64,000 nt of DNA, from contig NZ_SZNM01000013.1 in the NCBI RefSeq assembly GCF_005870085.1, forward strand, positions 1 to 64,000, read 5' to 3'. Each line of letters begins with the position of its first letter. The first letter of the stretch is position 1. This DNA comes from Aquibacillus sediminis (GTDB taxonomy: Bacteria; Bacillota; Bacilli; Bacillales; Amphibacillaceae). Positions 43,957 through 53,467 of this stretch are shown here, piece after piece. A model generated the notes under the pieces. It was given only the letters and a program-made list of their open reading frames with translations, did no database searches and was not told the origin of the DNA. Both the position numbers and the translations under genes were made by a program.

Positions 43957-45387
43957 CTATACAAGTTCGATGAAAGGGGCTTGTTGACTGTTCTCCACAA
44001 TCAATGGCTTGGAGATCACACCTTGTGCCGATTTGTTCACTTGAACAAACTGATACCTTCCATCAACCCATGTTTTTATGATTCCATCACTAATCCGTTC
44101 AAAATATGATGCGTTTCGTTCGCTGATTTGTCGATAATTGTTTAACATAATCGAACTTACGTTAAACCCTTTTAATGTTGGAACAATCTTAGCTAAATAA
44201 TCAATCACAAAATCTTCTCCAAAAGATGAAATCAATGTATGAGAATCAATCGTCACTAGATAATCATCCCCAACATACTGACCGCTCTTCAGTAGTGAAA
44301 TAAAGTTCGAGTGCATCACGCTATTGAATTCTTCTCCAGTTTGATCAAATAGATTAATCACAGCATTCTCGTATTCTTTTGGTACAATTCGATCATAAAA
44401 ATCTAAAAATAAGATTTGGTCATTTTTAATTAAATCGTGAAGGGAAAGACCAAACAGCCCTAATAATGCCTCAAAATCCATTGTACTTAGCGCATGGGTT
44501 AACAAAACAAGTGCTTTCTTCCCTTTTTTCAATTGTTCAGCAACGATCGAGGCGAGTAGATAGCGATAGTTCGCTTTACTATTCGTATCAATCATGTACA
44601 TGGATCCTTCAGGAATGCCGCCGTGTAATATTCGATCAAGTCCGGTAATTCCTGTTGGTAAGAAACGATCACTTGCATTTAACGTGGTCTTATCTTCAAT
44701 CATCGAAAGGGCTGGTACTACTTTTACACCTTTATCATTGAAATTAAAAATGTGCTCTCCTTCTTCGATCGCACAGCCACGCATCTTCTTCACTTCTAAT
44801 GTTCGTTTACGATAAATTTGTTGTAATGGGTCTAATTTTAAAGAAATGACGCCATCTACGACAAATTGTTCAAATGTCGCATTTTGGTCGCTATGTGCAT
44901 CCGCTTCTTTTATAAACAAGGAAGTGATTTTTTTACGTCGCAAGCTATTTCGTAATGAATAAAACGTCTTACGGTAATCATGTTCATTGTCACTTAAATA
45001 ACGAAATAGACTAATGCTATCAATCACTAGTCGCTTACATCCAATTTCATCTAGTAATTGGGTCACAAATCCGTTTGTCTTTAACAGTTCTTCTAAAAAT
45101 ATATCTGGTGAAAGACAGATCACGCGTAGTAAATTTTGTTTTTCATAGGCGCGTAGATCCCATCCAAATGATTTTGTTTCTTCATAAAGTTGTTCAGGTA
45201 ATTCTTCAAAGGTAATGTATGCGCCAGGTTGTTTGTCTGCTTGTTCGATTCCACCTAACAAAAATTGTAACGATAGATTCGTTTTACCAGTACCTGGTGC
45301 ACCTTCTATAATGGTAACAGATCCTTCTGGTAGTCCCTTGCCTACCACTTGATCTAAACCTTCGATGCCTGTAGTCACGTAATTCAA
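43957..45387 (-). CDS. KaiC/RAD55-like ATPase
   Basis: The 476-residue protein has two RecA-type halves. The first has an intact Walker A (EGAPGTGKTNLSLQFL, about 27-42), a KaiC-like EELPEQLYEE segment and a Walker B region (RLVIDSISLFRYL). The second starts like another KaiC domain (GITGLDRILHGGIPEGSMYM) but has lost the GKT loop (DTNSKANYRYL), so it is probably structural. It is not a circadian KaiC, as no kaiB is present; such proteins often act in archaeal and bacterial signal transduction. First gene of the operon with the 75-aa and LuxR genes. Confidence 0.85.
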   Translation of the reverse strand: MNYVTTGIEGLDQVVGKGLPEGSVTIIEGAPGTGKTNLSLQFLLGGIEQADKQPGAYITFEELPEQLYEETKSFGWDLRAYEKQNLLRVICLSPDIFLEELLKTNGFVTQLLDEIGCKRLVIDSISLFRYLSDNEHDYRKTFYSLRNSLRRKKITSLFIKEADAHSDQNATFEQFVVDGVISLKLDPLQQIYRKRTLEVKKMRGCAIEEGEHIFNFNDKGVKVVPALSMIEDKTTLNASDRFLPTGITGLDRILHGGIPEGSMYMIDTNSKANYRYLLASIVAEQLKKGKKALVLLTHALSTMDFEALLGLFGLSLHDLIKNDQILFLDFYDRIVPKEYENAVINLFDQTGEEFNSVMHSNFISLLKSGQYVGDDYLVTIDSHTLISSFGEDFVIDYLAKIVPTLKGFNVSSIMLNNYRQISERNASYFERISDGIIKTWVDGRYQFVQVNKSAQGVISKPLIVENSQQAPFIELV

Positions 45388-45460
45388 AGTTCATCACTCC
45401 AAAAATGGTTGCATTATGTTAGTAGGTTGTTTCTGAGAAAATTGTTGTTATTGTATAGAA

Positions 45461-46086
45461 GCTATATTATGCGCATTTATCCCCACTATCCCTTTAAAAT
45501 GAGTGCTAATATACCGCTGCGGAAATACACTACGCTGTCCGTGGGGGGGCTGGTGAGCCTCCTCGCGCTGACGCACTGCGGGGTCTCACCGATGCCACTA
45601 GTCCCACAGGAGTCTCCGTGTATTTCCTTCGCTATTTCCAGTACTCTGAAGTTTTATAGTGCTATGCTTAATAAAATTATATATTATATCTTTTTTATGT
45701 TAGTTAGCATGTTGTAACATAACCTTAATAGTAATTTCTTTATTTTTTAATATATAGAATAATACATCTATCTTTAATCAGAAAACTTATATCAGCGGAG
45801 GTAGAATACGGAGACTCCCTCGAAATTCAAACCCAATTTTCTTCGTGCGTTGTATCGCTGCCGAAGCCTTCCTTGTCCTATGGGAACAGCACGAGCCGAA
45901 GATCCACTTGGTAAAGGAACACAGGCTAAGGCCGCCACAGACACGCGAGCAACGCCAGCGTGACCAACATCGTGTTGGCCCGAGGCCGTGCCCATGGAAA
46001 GCGGAGTACCCTGCCGTAGCGTTGGTATAACACTTGTTTCAATCAGACGAAAGCAGAATTACAATAGCTATTGCGCAGTATACAGC
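45461..46086 (+). repeat. Dispersed two-hairpin element, copy 4
   Basis: Terminal repeats GCTATATTATGCGCATTTAT (45461-45480) and its inverted relative ATAGCTATTGCGCAGTATAC (about 46064-46083). The left half is 45510-45640. The right half (45790-46030) is enlarged by two cassettes: GAAATTCAAACCCAATTTTC ... CCTTCCTTGTCC, and GGAACACAGGCTAAGGCCGC ... CGTGTTGGCC. At 626 bp it is the longest copy. It fills the gap between the KaiC-like ATPase gene and the Spo0E-like gene. Confidence 0.85.
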
Positions 46087-46196
46087 AATTGCGTACAAAA
46101 GTGCATCAGACTTTCAAAACAAACCTATCAACATATAGTATATATCCTATCATACTTTATATTTTTAGAATGTAAATGAAATTGTCACAATTTTCA

Positions 46197-46349
46197 CTAC
46201 GATTTTAATTTCATATATTTGTCTATTTTTTTATCTAGCTTTTTACTGATCTGTACTATATCTTTATCCGTATAATCAGAACGTTTCCATTTTGCATACA
46301 ATTCTGTTCTTAACAATTCGATCTCTTTCTTTAATTGTTGCTTCGTCAT
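46197..46349 (-). CDS. Spo0E-like protein
   Basis: The protein of about 50 residues, starting MTKQQLKKEIELLRTELY and ending QISKKLDKKIDKYMKLKS, matches the Spo0E family of small aspartyl phosphatases. The signature SxxLD reads SKKLD. Spo0E removes phosphate from Spo0A-P. The tandem ATGs at 46352 and 46349 share a GAGGG site; the second has the better spacing. It is the last gene after FapA-like, EAL and GGDEF genes, 35 bases past the GGDEF stop, which links c-di-GMP turnover to Spo0A. Confidence 0.85.
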   Translation of the reverse strand: MTKQQLKKEIELLRTELYAKWKRSDYTDKDIVQISKKLDKKIDKYMKLKS

Positions 46350-46384
46350 CATAAAACCCTCACTTTGATATACGGTTAATGCTT

Positions 46385-48436
46385 TCATTTTATCCCCACC
46401 ACTTGTTCGTACGCATGTACGTTATTTTTTCCATACTCTTTTGCAAGGTATAACGATTGATCGGCATTTCGCATTAACGTGTCACCAGTCGTACCATCTA
46501 TTGGAAAAATCGAAAAACCGATACTAAAGGTAGACTGTAGTTCGACCTCATCGATCACACAAGGTTTTGCTAATAACTCACGTAGCTTATTTGCCACATC
46601 TGTTACCTCATCTGCCTTGTCCATATCTGTTAATAACAAAGCGAATTCGTCTCCACCTAAACGCGCGACCGTATCCTCTTCGCGAACATTTGAAGAGAGT
46701 CGCTGTGCCATCATCTGCAAGTATTTGTCACCAAAGTCGTGTCCCCACTTATCGTTTATTTCTTTGAAATTATCACCATCTAAGTAGAGAACGGCGAACT
46801 TCTTTTGCTTGCGTTTGGAAAAGGCTAGCAGCTTGGAAAAACGATCTTCAAATAGTCGTCGGTTTGGTAATTGTGTTAAATGATCGACATAGGCCATCTC
46901 TTGCAGTCGTTGTTGATACTTGACTTGCTTGGATATATCACGAGCAACAATGACGACATGGCTAATCTCACCATTGTCTTTTGCTACCGGTGTTCCCTTT
47001 GCTTGATACCACACCCAACCATCGATGCTCCATTTGCGAATATTAACCGTAAAGTCTTGTAAGGAAATCAATGATTGATAAAAGGCTGTTTTATACTGTT
47101 TTTGGTCATCTTCATGCACTTCATAGGTTAATAGCTGATGGATAAAGTCTTTGTCCGCTTTACCAAGTAAGCTAGCATGGGATGGGGATGCATAGGTAAT
47201 CATTCCATTTGCATCATGCACCGTAATTAAGTCAAGCGAATGATCGGTAATGAGACGATAATTCTCTTCACTTTTTTGCATCGCTTGAAGCATTGCTAGC
47301 TTTTCGGTTTTATCATCGATAATACAATGAAACCCAACTATAGTCTCCTTGACAACGATCGGTGACGCTGTTAACTCACAAACCAGTGACTCGCCGTCTT
47401 GTTTCACTAGTTTTGTTTGAAATTTTGTTTGGTTTCCTTGAACGATTTGTTGGATATTTGTTCGTGCATGTTCGATTTCATCATCTGCTACCAACTCAAG
47501 TAATGACATCTGCTTGAATTGGTGTTTGGAGTAGGAAAACTTTTCCTCACAGGCTGGATTCACCTTATTGATTAACCCATTCAAATCAATCCTGATCATT
47601 GGAAATGGATTAAATTCAAATAGTGAACTATGTCTAGCTTTTCCATCCTCTAACAGCATTTCTTCTTGTTTTTGTTTGGTAATATCTCTTATCATACTGC
47701 TTATTGCGACAACTTCTCCTGCGGCATTATGAATCGGTGATAGTGAAACAGAGACATCAATTACTTCCCCATTTTTTCTCATCCGTTTACATTGATAAGT
47801 AGGAGTCGCTTCTTCGCATAAAACACGGTTTAATAAGTAATCTACTTCTTCTTTTTGCTCAGCTGGAACGAAAGGTAACTCTAGCTGTTGCAATTCCTGC
47901 TCCGTCCATCCATATAACGTTTCAAAGGCAGGATTTACCTCTAGAATCTTTTTTTGTTTTGATAGAATTAAGATTGCATCGCCTGAATTTTGTAACAACG
48001 ATTGATAAAGTTCGTTCGTTCTTTTTAAATCATCTTCTCTCATTTTTCGGTCTGTAATATCTCTTGTAACACAAAGAATCTTATCCACTTCTTGTTGGTC
48101 ATTAAATAATGGGGTTACGATGTTATGACCGTACATCCAGACGCCATCTTTCCAAACTTTGTCTTCGTAGGTGACCGAGCATTTTGTCTGGATAACTTGT
48201 TGATAATGCCCCTTGATCGTGGCAGCCAATTCTGTAGGCATCAATTGATCGAGTGATTTTCCTTGCCAATCCGTCATATCTAGGTGTTCCTGTCCTACTT
48301 GATTGATATAGTAGTAATAGAACTCGTCATTAGTCACATCCATCACATAAATAAAGTCTGAAATCTCATTTAAAATGAGATCTAATAACTTGTCTGACTG
48401 GTTTGTACTAAAAACTTGTTGAAAAAAGTTTTTCAT
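46385..48436 (-). CDS. Multi-PAS diguanylate cyclase
   Basis: The 683-residue soluble protein carries four PAS domains (about 20-130, 140-255, 265-380, 390-505) and a GGDEF domain. GGDEF is at 594-598, and the inhibitory site RxxD (REED) lies at 585-588, five residues before it, so the enzyme should make c-di-GMP with product inhibition. The metal-binding YLDGDNF is present. It starts 2 bases after the EAL gene, so synthesis and degradation are translationally coupled. Confidence 0.94.
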   Translation of the reverse strand: MKNFFQQVFSTNQSDKLLDLILNEISDFIYVMDVTNDEFYYYYINQVGQEHLDMTDWQGKSLDQLMPTELAATIKGHYQQVIQTKCSVTYEDKVWKDGVWMYGHNIVTPLFNDQQEVDKILCVTRDITDRKMREDDLKRTNELYQSLLQNSGDAILILSKQKKILEVNPAFETLYGWTEQELQQLELPFVPAEQKEEVDYLLNRVLCEEATPTYQCKRMRKNGEVIDVSVSLSPIHNAAGEVVAISSMIRDITKQKQEEMLLEDGKARHSSLFEFNPFPMIRIDLNGLINKVNPACEEKFSYSKHQFKQMSLLELVADDEIEHARTNIQQIVQGNQTKFQTKLVKQDGESLVCELTASPIVVKETIVGFHCIIDDKTEKLAMLQAMQKSEENYRLITDHSLDLITVHDANGMITYASPSHASLLGKADKDFIHQLLTYEVHEDDQKQYKTAFYQSLISLQDFTVNIRKWSIDGWVWYQAKGTPVAKDNGEISHVVIVARDISKQVKYQQRLQEMAYVDHLTQLPNRRLFEDRFSKLLAFSKRKQKKFAVLYLDGDNFKEINDKWGHDFGDKYLQMMAQRLSSNVREEDTVARLGGDEFALLLTDMDKADEVTDVANKLRELLAKPCVIDEVELQSTFSIGFSIFPIDGTTGDTLMRNADQSLYLAKEYGKNNVHAYEQVVGIK

Positions 48437-48438
48437 GA

Positions 48439-49569
48439 TTAACTATGCACCTCTTTCCCGGTCTTGCCGCGTCCCACCGTACTATCTAACAATTTATTCG
48501 CCTCTGAGACTGGAAGAGGCTTACTAAAATAAAACCCTTGCATCAAATAACAATCATGTTCCAATAAAAAAGAAATGTGCTCTCGGCTTTCCACACCCTC
48601 CGCAATGATTGTTAGGCGTAAATCATTGGCTAATGAAATAATCGATTTCAACACCATTTGCTCGCGTTTATTGACCATTTGATCGAGAAATGATTTATCC
48701 AATTTAATGCTATCCATACTTAATTTACTTAAATAACTTAACGAGCTAAAACCTGTGCCAAAATCATCCATGCTTACTCCCAATCCCAATGCTTGCAAAT
48801 CTGCGATGATTTTATGTAAACGATGATCGCCGTCTACAAGCATACTTTCGGTTATTTCCACAACTATTTTTGTCGGATCTATAGCTAGATCGTGAATGAT
48901 GTTAGCGAATGTATCGGTTAATGTGTCCGATTCTAATTGTTTTACGGAAAGATTGATATGGATACTCAGGTCTGTATATCCATTGTTATGCCATGTTTTC
49001 ATCTGTTTACACGCTTGATAAAAGACATGCTCACCTACTTGATCGATCATGCCATTTTCCTCAAGCAGTGGAATAAAGTCAACCGGTGGAATGACGCCAA
49101 GTTCAGGATGATTCCACCTTAATAACGCTTCAAATCCAGTAATTTTTTCCTGTTCCATATTGTATAGAGGTTGATAGTAGACGATAAATTGCTCCGTCAT
49201 ATTTGCTGCTTGGATTTCTTTTTCAAAACGATGGCATGGTTGAAAATGAAATAAAATCTCTCGTCCATCTGTTGTTATCAGCGGTAAAGCTTGTACCAAA
49301 TAAGTTTGATGAGCTTGTTGATTAAGTCGAACATAAAATTGTTTAAACTCCGTGTGGTGCACGAACTGATTCATACTTGTTTGAACGGACTCTACATCAA
49401 CAGGATCAATTAAATCAAAAAAGTAAGTGTCTACTGGAGATGGCAATTGAAACAGCTGTTTCGCTTCATCATTATAGCTTCTAATCATTCCATTGCAATC
49501 CACCGTACAGGTAGCTGACTTATCCATTCTGACACTCCTCGTAGTGATCGGATTTCTCAATGGTTCCAT
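48439..49569 (-). CDS. PAS-EAL protein, probable c-di-GMP phosphodiesterase
   Basis: The 376-residue soluble protein has a PAS-like N-terminal domain (about 15-110) and an EAL domain. EAL lies at 147-149 (GFEALLRWNHP), with NLSVKQL, EITESM, DDFGTGFSSL, KLDKSF and AEGVE following, so all catalytic positions are present and it should hydrolyse c-di-GMP to pGpG. AAAGGAGGAG precedes the ATG. It lies between the FapA-like gene and the diguanylate cyclase gene. Confidence 0.94.
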   Translation of the reverse strand: MEPLRNPITTRSVRMDKSATCTVDCNGMIRSYNDEAKQLFQLPSPVDTYFFDLIDPVDVESVQTSMNQFVHHTEFKQFYVRLNQQAHQTYLVQALPLITTDGREILFHFQPCHRFEKEIQAANMTEQFIVYYQPLYNMEQEKITGFEALLRWNHPELGVIPPVDFIPLLEENGMIDQVGEHVFYQACKQMKTWHNNGYTDLSIHINLSVKQLESDTLTDTFANIIHDLAIDPTKIVVEITESMLVDGDHRLHKIIADLQALGLGVSMDDFGTGFSSLSYLSKLSMDSIKLDKSFLDQMVNKREQMVLKSIISLANDLRLTIIAEGVESREHISFLLEHDCYLMQGFYFSKPLPVSEANKLLDSTVGRGKTGKEVHS

Positions 49570-49631
49570 TCCCCTCTCCTCCTTTCCAATTTCACATAGT
49601 CCGTTTGAGAAAACATAATTAGTCGTATGAT

Positions 49632-51650
49632 TTATTGAAAAATCAACTGGTTCTTCTTATTTAATTGAATGTTGACATCTGTTGTTGGTTGATTAAATGT
49701 ATAGGAACGGTTTCCTACTTGAACCCTTGTTCCTTCATGGACATAGCCAATTTCGATCACACCAGTCGCGGAAACTCTTAAACTCGTTCTGATCCCGTAT
49801 TCACTTCCTACTTCATCAATCACGATTTTATCTTTTGCATATATATCTCCATTTTTGGCAAAGCCGTTAATGATTACTTCGCTACCAGCTACCATTTGCG
49901 TGTTGTAACACCCTTGGCCAAACACCTCAATATCTCCATCGCAATAAAGCTTGCTATTAACGGCATAAGGAATCTGGATCCTATTTTTCGGATCAGGTGT
50001 CGCCATTAACCATTCAGAAGAGGTAGAGATTTTTTCTAGTAATGCTTGTAAATCAACAATATCTTGCATTTCATTGGATCGTCTTAATACAAACGTACGA
50101 TTCAATTTGACGGCAAGCTCTTTCCAACTTTCATCTAGTACATGTTCATGCTTGGTTACTTTTTGACAAAATGCCTTTACTTTGCTAGGAAATTTAGGAA
50201 ACTTTTGCACGATTAACAGGTGGAGCATGGTTGTTAGCTCGTCCATATGATACTGTCGAAAACTCGGTTGTTGCATCAGTTGATCCATGGCAGAATGAAT
50301 GACAGAAAGGGTCTGTTTCATTTTTGCTATACTGTTTTCCATTCCTATTAGCATTAAATTCTCTTCACCAGCACGAATTGTACTCGATAGAACATTTTTC
50401 CCAGTCGTCACCGATTCTGATGTCAAGATTTTTCCATAACTGACATGGCCGTGAATCATAATACTCCCATTTCCTTCGACGACCATCGTATCTTCTACAG
50501 ATCCTTGAACCTCAATATTGCCGTTAAATCGAATATTTCCCGTTTGTACGGTCACGTCATCACGTAATACAAGCACTGGACGGATGTCGATTCGCACAAA
50601 TCTTCCTCTTGCGTCAACTTTAGGACTGCCATTTTCCATTGAGATAATTTTTTCGTCGTCTACTAATTGAACACCATGTCCTAACCTAAGTTGCACTGGT
50701 TTCCCTTGTTTTGCCGGAATGAGTTGTCCAAATATTGTTTTCCCAGGAATCCCTTCTGTTGGTTGGTACACTTCTGCTAATACTTCTCCTGTTGAAATTT
50801 TTGGAAAAGCTTGTATTTCTTTATAATCAACACTGCCGTCTTTCTGTTGTTGAGGGCGGTTAATTTGTTTAAAGTTCTTTAAAAATTTCACATATCCGTC
50901 TGTTCCATCCTGAGGTTGTGTAGCTTTCGCAATCGTAAAACGTTCAGGATGTTGCGTTGCGACTGCCGCTTGTATTTCTGGGTGTTGAATCCCTTCGACA
51001 ATTCCCATTTCGCTCAATTTATCATAAATATCTTTCACCGTTAGGCTTTGCTGGACACTTGTTTGTTCATGCCATTGCAGTTGTAACCGTGTCGTTGGCT
51101 TGTGATCTTTTAATTGTCGTTTCCGTACAATTCCAGGGGTGACGTTGACATATGCTTTGGTTTTATCCTTACTTATTTCGATTTTCCATTTGCTTGGTAC
51201 AGTTGTTTCTACTAGGTCAAAATCAATGTCATCGGTAGGTTTTACGACAGTTGGTTGAATGATTTGTACACCATTGACAAACATGGCAATCCCTTGCGTC
51301 GGAGCAATGACTGGGTATCCCTGTTCTAATTTTCCAAATTGTAATGCTCCATTTTTCACCCAAACTTTACTTGTCTCGGGTGTCCCTTCCTGCTGATAGA
51401 CATGTTTATTTTTTCTTAAGTCGAGCGTGACTACATGATTGTCATTATCTTCGTTCGTTATAGCTGTTTGACCGATTGGAGCAATCGATTGATCGTCACT
51501 TTGGTGTCTTGTTGTTGTCCTATATTTTTCCTTGTTGGTAGTAGAATGATCGTTATCATGAACAACTTTTTTACTCTCCCCTGTAAACGCAAACAGTGCA
51601 GATGAAATTAACTGTTTGATTCCTTTCATTTCTGATGTTCGTTTGGACAT
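49632..51650 (-). CDS. FapA/DUF342-type protein
   Basis: The 672-residue protein has the DUF342 (FapA) pattern. The N-terminal half includes two similar beta-domains, and from about 330 there is a right-handed beta-helix region (RGRFVRIDIRPVLVLRDDVT, GNIRFNGNIEVQGSVEDTMV, HGHVSYGKILTSESV), a coiled coil at about 430-520 and a final beta-helix part (GDIEVFGQGCYNTQMVAGSE). Relatives include bactofilin-like polymer-directing proteins; the role is not established. It heads the operon with the EAL, GGDEF and Spo0E-like genes. Confidence 0.85.
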   Translation of the reverse strand: MSKRTSEMKGIKQLISSALFAFTGESKKVVHDNDHSTTNKEKYRTTTRHQSDDQSIAPIGQTAITNEDNDNHVVTLDLRKNKHVYQQEGTPETSKVWVKNGALQFGKLEQGYPVIAPTQGIAMFVNGVQIIQPTVVKPTDDIDFDLVETTVPSKWKIEISKDKTKAYVNVTPGIVRKRQLKDHKPTTRLQLQWHEQTSVQQSLTVKDIYDKLSEMGIVEGIQHPEIQAAVATQHPERFTIAKATQPQDGTDGYVKFLKNFKQINRPQQQKDGSVDYKEIQAFPKISTGEVLAEVYQPTEGIPGKTIFGQLIPAKQGKPVQLRLGHGVQLVDDEKIISMENGSPKVDARGRFVRIDIRPVLVLRDDVTVQTGNIRFNGNIEVQGSVEDTMVVEGNGSIMIHGHVSYGKILTSESVTTGKNVLSSTIRAGEENLMLIGMENSIAKMKQTLSVIHSAMDQLMQQPSFRQYHMDELTTMLHLLIVQKFPKFPSKVKAFCQKVTKHEHVLDESWKELAVKLNRTFVLRRSNEMQDIVDLQALLEKISTSSEWLMATPDPKNRIQIPYAVNSKLYCDGDIEVFGQGCYNTQMVAGSEVIINGFAKNGDIYAKDKIVIDEVGSEYGIRTSLRVSATGVIEIGYVHEGTRVQVGNRSYTFNQPTTDVNIQLNKKNQLIFQ

Positions 51651-52059
51651 GTTCCACCCTCCCTTTAAGGTGCTTTACTGCAAAAATATATCGTTGGTAG
51701 ATTTATTCGTCTTTCATAGGTTGCATTTACGTTTCTGGCGGATAGGTCCATCCGTATCCACCAGAAACTAGCACATGGTTCTATGTATGTACTGCCCAAT
51801 GTTGTTTTTTTATCTTGCAATGATGTTTCTACTCTATACGGCTTATTCACACTTAATTTTAGTGCTAAACTAACAATAAAACACTCCCCTGGCTCTCTTA
51901 TTTTTATACTTATCAAAACTAGGAGTGGCCTCCTATCTGGTAGGACTAGCTATTTATGAGTGGCTAGAACTGAAGCTTTTGGGCGGGGACCTCGATGTGG
52001 AGCTTTTTGCCACAAAAAGAAGTGACTTAGGATCTCGACGTATAGGAGCTGGAGTTAAC
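51651..52059. other. Intergenic stretch without recognised content
   Basis: Upstream of the FapA-like gene. An 83-codon minus frame (51665-51916) lacks a good ribosome binding site and family features. No promoter stands out. Confidence 0.4.
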
Positions 52060-52101
52060 AAAAAAGCGGAGCACTGAATTTACTTCAGCACTCCGCTTTT
52101 T
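52060..52101. terminator. Bidirectional terminator
   Basis: AAAAAAGCGGAGCACTGAAT pairs with its complement ending CAGCACTCCGCTTTTT. It lies directly after the 48-aa gene on the minus strand. Confidence 0.88.
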
Positions 52102-52104
52102 CTA

Positions 52105-52251
52105 TTATTCTCTGTTTATTCTTGGCAATTGGTAATCTTCTAGTTTTCGAATTAATGTCCGAATCATTTCTTCCGTATTATTAATTTGATGATTTTCAGA
52201 CTTATCAATCACTTCATGTAACACATGTTTATAGATCTCTCGTTCATCCAA
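52105..52251 (-). CDS. 48-residue uncharacterised protein
   Basis: A TTG start with GTGAGGTGA upstream opens a frame reading DEREIYKHVLHEVIDKSENH and ending LEDYQLPRINRE, followed at once by a strong terminator. The charged helical composition, good ribosome binding site and terminator support a real small gene. Its function is unknown. Confidence 0.6.
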   Translation of the reverse strand: MDEREIYKHVLHEVIDKSENHQINNTEEMIRTLIRKLEDYQLPRINRE

Positions 52252-52388
52252 ATAATCACCTCACATGGCTGAACCATCTTGGTTACTTTAGCTTATGATG
52301 GTGTTGTCTAATTAGTGCTTTTCATTTTTGGTTCCAGCTGCTATTCCTAGTCGGTCCTATAGTATACTCCTATCTAATATCATATATG

Positions 52389-52877
52389 CTATTGCTTTCG
52401 ACGGATTCGTGTAAATAGCAACAAAAGCCCTACTCCAATTAATCCACCAAAGCCATCTAATAGTACATCCCCCACATATGGGGTTCGGTTTGGCGTAATC
52501 CCTTGGTGCCACTCGTCAAACGCAGCATAAACTGTCGTTGATATAAACGAAATCACCAGTAGAAAAGAAGAAGTCCTTTTTTGCCACGTTTTCGAAAATG
52601 CATAATAAAATGCCAGCATTAAAATAAAAAAGACAGTGACATGAGCTCCTTTTCTGATGAAAAATTCAACAAAAGAGTAAATCCCCATTTCATGCACACT
52701 AACAACAGAGTTATGGTACGTGAAAGATACCCAGTCAACAAATGGTATTAAAAATGTTAAGTCGACATAATCAGAAAGAAATGGTTTAATATCTTGATTT
52801 TGATAGGGTTGTGAGGAAGAATAAAAGATTACTCCCATCCATATAATTGCTGGTAGCCAATAGAGGCACTTTTTCAT
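52389..52877 (-). CDS. VanZ-like family membrane protein
   Basis: The 162-residue protein has four membrane helices and the VanZ-like pattern: LYWLPAIIWMGVIFYSSSQP, IRKGAHVTVFFILMLAFYYA, then AAFDEWHQGITPNRTPYVGD VLLDGFGG. VanZ relatives are linked to teicoplanin resistance or phosphotransferase regulation, but most are uncharacterised. GGAGGAACACC precedes the start. It stands alone. Confidence 0.9.
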   Translation of the reverse strand: MKKCLYWLPAIIWMGVIFYSSSQPYQNQDIKPFLSDYVDLTFLIPFVDWVSFTYHNSVVSVHEMGIYSFVEFFIRKGAHVTVFFILMLAFYYAFSKTWQKRTSSFLLVISFISTTVYAAFDEWHQGITPNRTPYVGDVLLDGFGGLIGVGLLLLFTRIRRKQ

Positions 52878-52938
52878 TTTTGGTGTTCCTCCTAGTTTGA
52901 TAGATTCATAGGGTTTAGGTGTGTTGGTTTGTCTATAC

Positions 52939-53168
52939 GGGACAGTAAATCATTTTTGTGTACCGTAATTTCATTCGAGTTCTCGTTTCGGGACAGTAAA
53001 TAGTTTTTATGTACCAAAATTTGTTTCTAGTTCTCTTTTCGGGACAGTAAATGCTTTTTGTGTACCATAATTTGATTCTAGTTCTCGTTTCGGGACAGTA
53101 AATCATTTTTGTGTACCGAAACCTGACTCTAGATCCCTTTTCGGGACAGTAAATCATTTTTATGTACC
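52939..53168. repeat. 51-bp tandem repeat, about five units
   Basis: GGGACAGTAAAT recurs at 52939, 52990, 53041, 53092 and 53143, exactly every 51 bp, each followed by a TTTTTNTGTACC segment. A decayed sixth unit starts near 53200. The period is a multiple of three, so an 80-codon minus frame (17-residue units with IYCPE) stays open; I do not consider it a proven gene because it lacks a clear ribosome binding site. Confidence 0.9.
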
Positions 53169-53179
53169 AAACCATGCTC

Positions 53180-53467
53180 TATTTTCTGAACAAGCATACG
53201 GGGCAGCAAGGTCTCTTTGGTATCCTATCATTAATAATCGCTTTGGTCATCAATCGTGGATTAAATTAGCCATCAACCGACTACTCCCTTTTGTCGACCA
53301 TGATATAGACTTAATAGAAAATACAGCTTTCCGAAAGTTTCCAAGTGATCAAGTATATCACTACAAATGGGTTTTATATTGAGTGTACTAATCGAGGAGA
53401 TGTGGATTATGTTATGAGAGGATCGAGCAATTTCTTTCAGTCATACTTAAAACATTTAACGGAATGA
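53180..53467 (+). pseudogene. 3' remnant of a frameshifted gene
   Basis: One frame reads YFSEQAYGAARSLWYPIINN ... RLLPFVDHDIDLIENTAFRK ... QVYHYKWVLY, then stops. In the next frame it continues CTNRGDVDYVMRGSSNFFQS YLKHLTE and stops. Together they look like the C-terminus of a single lost enzyme broken by a frameshift near 53382. The beginning is missing, and the tandem repeat lies where it should be. The family is not identified. Confidence 0.55.

Noticed and set aside
43957-45387. Circadian clock protein KaiC
   Set aside because: The second domain has lost its ATP loop, and kaiA and kaiB are absent. Only the fold family is claimed.
52939-53168. CRISPR array
   Set aside because: The units are contiguous and diverge along their whole length, with no conserved repeat/unique spacer alternation and no cas genes.
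52933-53175. 80-residue repeat protein on the minus strand
   Set aside because: It stays open because the period is 51 bp. There is no clear ribosome binding site or known family, so it is not listed as a gene.
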